Part shown: positions 62,310 to 64,000 of the stretch, in pieces | Position numbering within the stretch: position 1 is the stretch's first letter | Layout: each line of letters starts with the position of its first letter | Origin: Pseudovirgaria hyperparasitica | Lineage: Eukaryota > Ascomycota > Dothideomycetes > Acrospermales > Acrospermaceae | Length of the DNA stretch: 64,000 nucleotides | Reading direction: 5' to 3' | NCBI RefSeq assembly: GCF_010093815.1 | Contig: NW_022985562.1 | Span: forward strand, 1-64,000 | Notes under the pieces: model-generated | Seen by the model: only the letters and a program-made list of their open reading frames with translations | The model's database searches: none | What the model was told of the DNA's origin: nothing | Made by a program: the position numbers and the translations under genes

Positions 62310-64000
62310 ATGGACTATGCGCAAGCGGGAACAGGACCTCAGGATCAGCATTTACATCTGTCGCAGCACGCACCACAATACAACACTCGATCGCCAAATC
62401 ATCGTGGATACACGCAATTTCGACAGCCTTCTGCGCCAGCAATGAATGGAGCTATGGATGCTTCAGTAAGCAGCCAGACGCAGATGAATATCCACGCCTC
62501 GCCCTCACACATTGTTTCGGACAATTCCTCGATCGGCAACCCACACATGGCGCACACCTTCTATGGCGACATTGCGCGCAGTTCACTTACCCCATCTACA
62601 CCCTCCAACGCAGCCTCTCCCCGCTTCTCGGGCCATTCTCCGGGCCAGCAGAAACAATATATGGCGAATTATACGCCCTCCGACCGCTCCCTTCCATCCC
62701 GTAACATATCTGACGACACAATTGACGACGCCTACGCCGCATTCATACTATACTGTAATCCAAGCTTCCCGACCACAACAGATGTAACAGAATTAAAGAG
62801 GTTATTTCGGCTACCACCGAAGAGCGACAGTAAAACTTTCAGCACATACACCCTTTTTGAGCTCATACGGAAATTTCCTAAGGAAATCAAAACATGGGCG
62901 CAGTTAGCATTAGATCTGGGGGTCGAGCCACCCGATTTGGAGAAAGGACAGAGTACACAGAAGGTGCAACAGTACTCTGTTAGGTTAAAGGTATGTCTGA
63001 TAGAATTCCCTTTACACTCATACCCATATCCATGCGCTGCCTGATCACTGGCCTATCTTTGAACACCCGAAAAGAGCAAGGAAACTGAAGACCACCCCCG
63101 AGAAGCGTCACCCCATTGGAGCTTCTACAAGCTAAGTATATCTCTCAACTGTCTCCTTACATTCCCTGTTCGCTGAAGGACCAGATACCTTCAGTCCATA
63201 ATGGAAACTGGACATGTATTTGGCGGCTAAATCCGCCCAAGTTGGTTCTTTAGGGGGTTGTTTGGGTCAGAAGTCGAAAAATAGGGTCGTCTTTAGATTG
63301 GTCCCGTCAATTATAATTCTATGTCTCCACTTCCATTTTCTTCACCTGTCGACTTTTTCTACTCCATTTGCCATGGCTCTTGTTTGCTCAGCCAGCACGC
63401 AGCTGTTCAAAGCTGAGGCAGTTCGGCGTGATACAGTGATCAGAAGCAACGCACGTTGATAGTGATACCTCATGTTCTTGTTCGACTGCGAATGCGCTAG
63501 TCACGCTCAGTACCCATGGTTGTGTCATTTACTGACTTTCAGTAGCGTTGGATGCGAGCGATGCATATTGATGCCTTCTTTGAATATCTTGTGGGTAATC
63601 AGCACAGCTATTTCACATGGGTACCTACACCACACGAACCTTTTCCTGATGATGGGCGTGACGGAGTAATTTTCGATGAAGACCTTGCCATAAGAGCATT
63701 GGACCCAAAACTCAAACCAAAGAGGGGACGGCGGAAAAATGACGAAGGTGATGATGAAAATGAGGAACTACAGAGGGCACCGAAACGTCCGCAGTTAGAT
63801 ACCTCATTCTCGGCATCTAGCAATCACGCGCCTCCTCAATCTGCATATCCAAATAGCGCTCATCCGGATGACATGGATCGCTTCGTCCAGCCGCACGATC
63901 CATGGACTACTATCTCAACAATCACACCTGCATCTTCCCTGAACCCCTACTCTGCCAGAACAATGACTCCATATTCAGCTGCTTCGACTCCAGCTCAGCA
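62310..64000 (+). CDS. ARS-binding protein 2 (Abp2)-like, 3' end outside window
   Basis: Exon 1 (62310-62990) encodes 227 residues. Exon 2 starts at 63546 and is still open at the window end. The N-terminal 130 residues are low-complexity (Gln, Ser, Pro, His). The conserved domain begins at about residue 135 (DDTIDDAYAAFILYCNPSFP), runs through TYTLFELIRKFPKEIKTWAQ to the exon end (VQQYSVRLK), and continues in exon 2 with RWMRAMHIDAFFEYLVGNQH. A basic/acidic stretch (KPKRGRRKNDEGDDENEE) and Ser/Pro-rich sequence follow. Fission yeast Abp2 binds AT-rich replication origin DNA. A DNA-binding role in the nucleus is inferred here. The start at 62310 (ATGGACTATG) is preferred over the in-frame ATG at 62106. 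The 555-bp intron (donor GTATGT, acceptor TAG) is about ten times the local norm. Confidence 0.88.

Noticed and set aside
1-64000. tRNA and rRNA genes
   Set aside because: No tRNA T-loop/anticodon pattern or 5S-like core was found by eye. A covariance-model search would be needed to exclude them.

Overview
The window looks like a chromosome segment of a filamentous ascomycete, most likely a Dothideomycete of the Pleosporales type. This is inferred from short GT-AG introns (mostly 49-59 bp) with CTAAC-like branch sites, the gene families present, and a large AT-rich block carrying the mark of repeat-induced point mutation (RIP): CA and TG dinucleotides nearly absent, TA in excess, CpG kept.

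Layout. (1) 1-18,550: gene-poor, normal-composition DNA with three genes for Myb/SANT-like DNA-binding proteins at 1,608-2,673 (-), 7,686-8,733 (+) and about 13,543-15,080 (+). Long stretches between them show no recognisable gene. (2) 18,551-49,736: a 31.2-kb RIP-degraded island bounded by two 132-bp LTRs and a 4-bp AGAC duplication. It is one Ty3/Gypsy-type LTR retrotransposon (a fossil, heavily broken) interrupted in pol by a second element of 22.1 kb (22,514-44,621). The inner element is a giant DNA transposon with about 26-bp terminal inverted repeats, a TA target duplication and a Plavaka-type (KDZ group) transposase. It also carries a UPF1-like SF1 helicase with a hexapeptide-repeat N-terminus, a SNF2-like ATPase preceded by a tandem repeat of about 79 residues, and three further coding-like frames of unknown function. 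All its genes are dead from RIP. (3) 49,737-52,575: normal composition, no recognisable gene. (4) 52,576-64,000: a gene-rich stretch with a secreted GH5 exo-beta-1,3-glucanase (-), a Cbf1-like bHLH factor, a PMP47/ANT1-like peroxisomal adenine nucleotide carrier, a Gfo/Idh/MocA-type dehydrogenase (dihydrodiol/D-xylose dehydrogenase type) and the 5' part of an Abp2-like (ARS-binding protein 2) gene, the last four all on +.

The host genes are ordinary single-copy fungal genes with no obvious shared pathway. One possible regulatory link is a perfect Cbf1-type site (GTCACGTG) in the interval between the CBF1-like gene and the peroxisomal carrier. The most unusual content is the giant cargo-bearing Plavaka-like transposon.

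Limits: there are two runs of N (22,785-23,224 and 40,177-40,446), both inside tandem repeats. All domain calls come from reading translations by eye, without database searches. Gene borders inside the RIP island are approximate.
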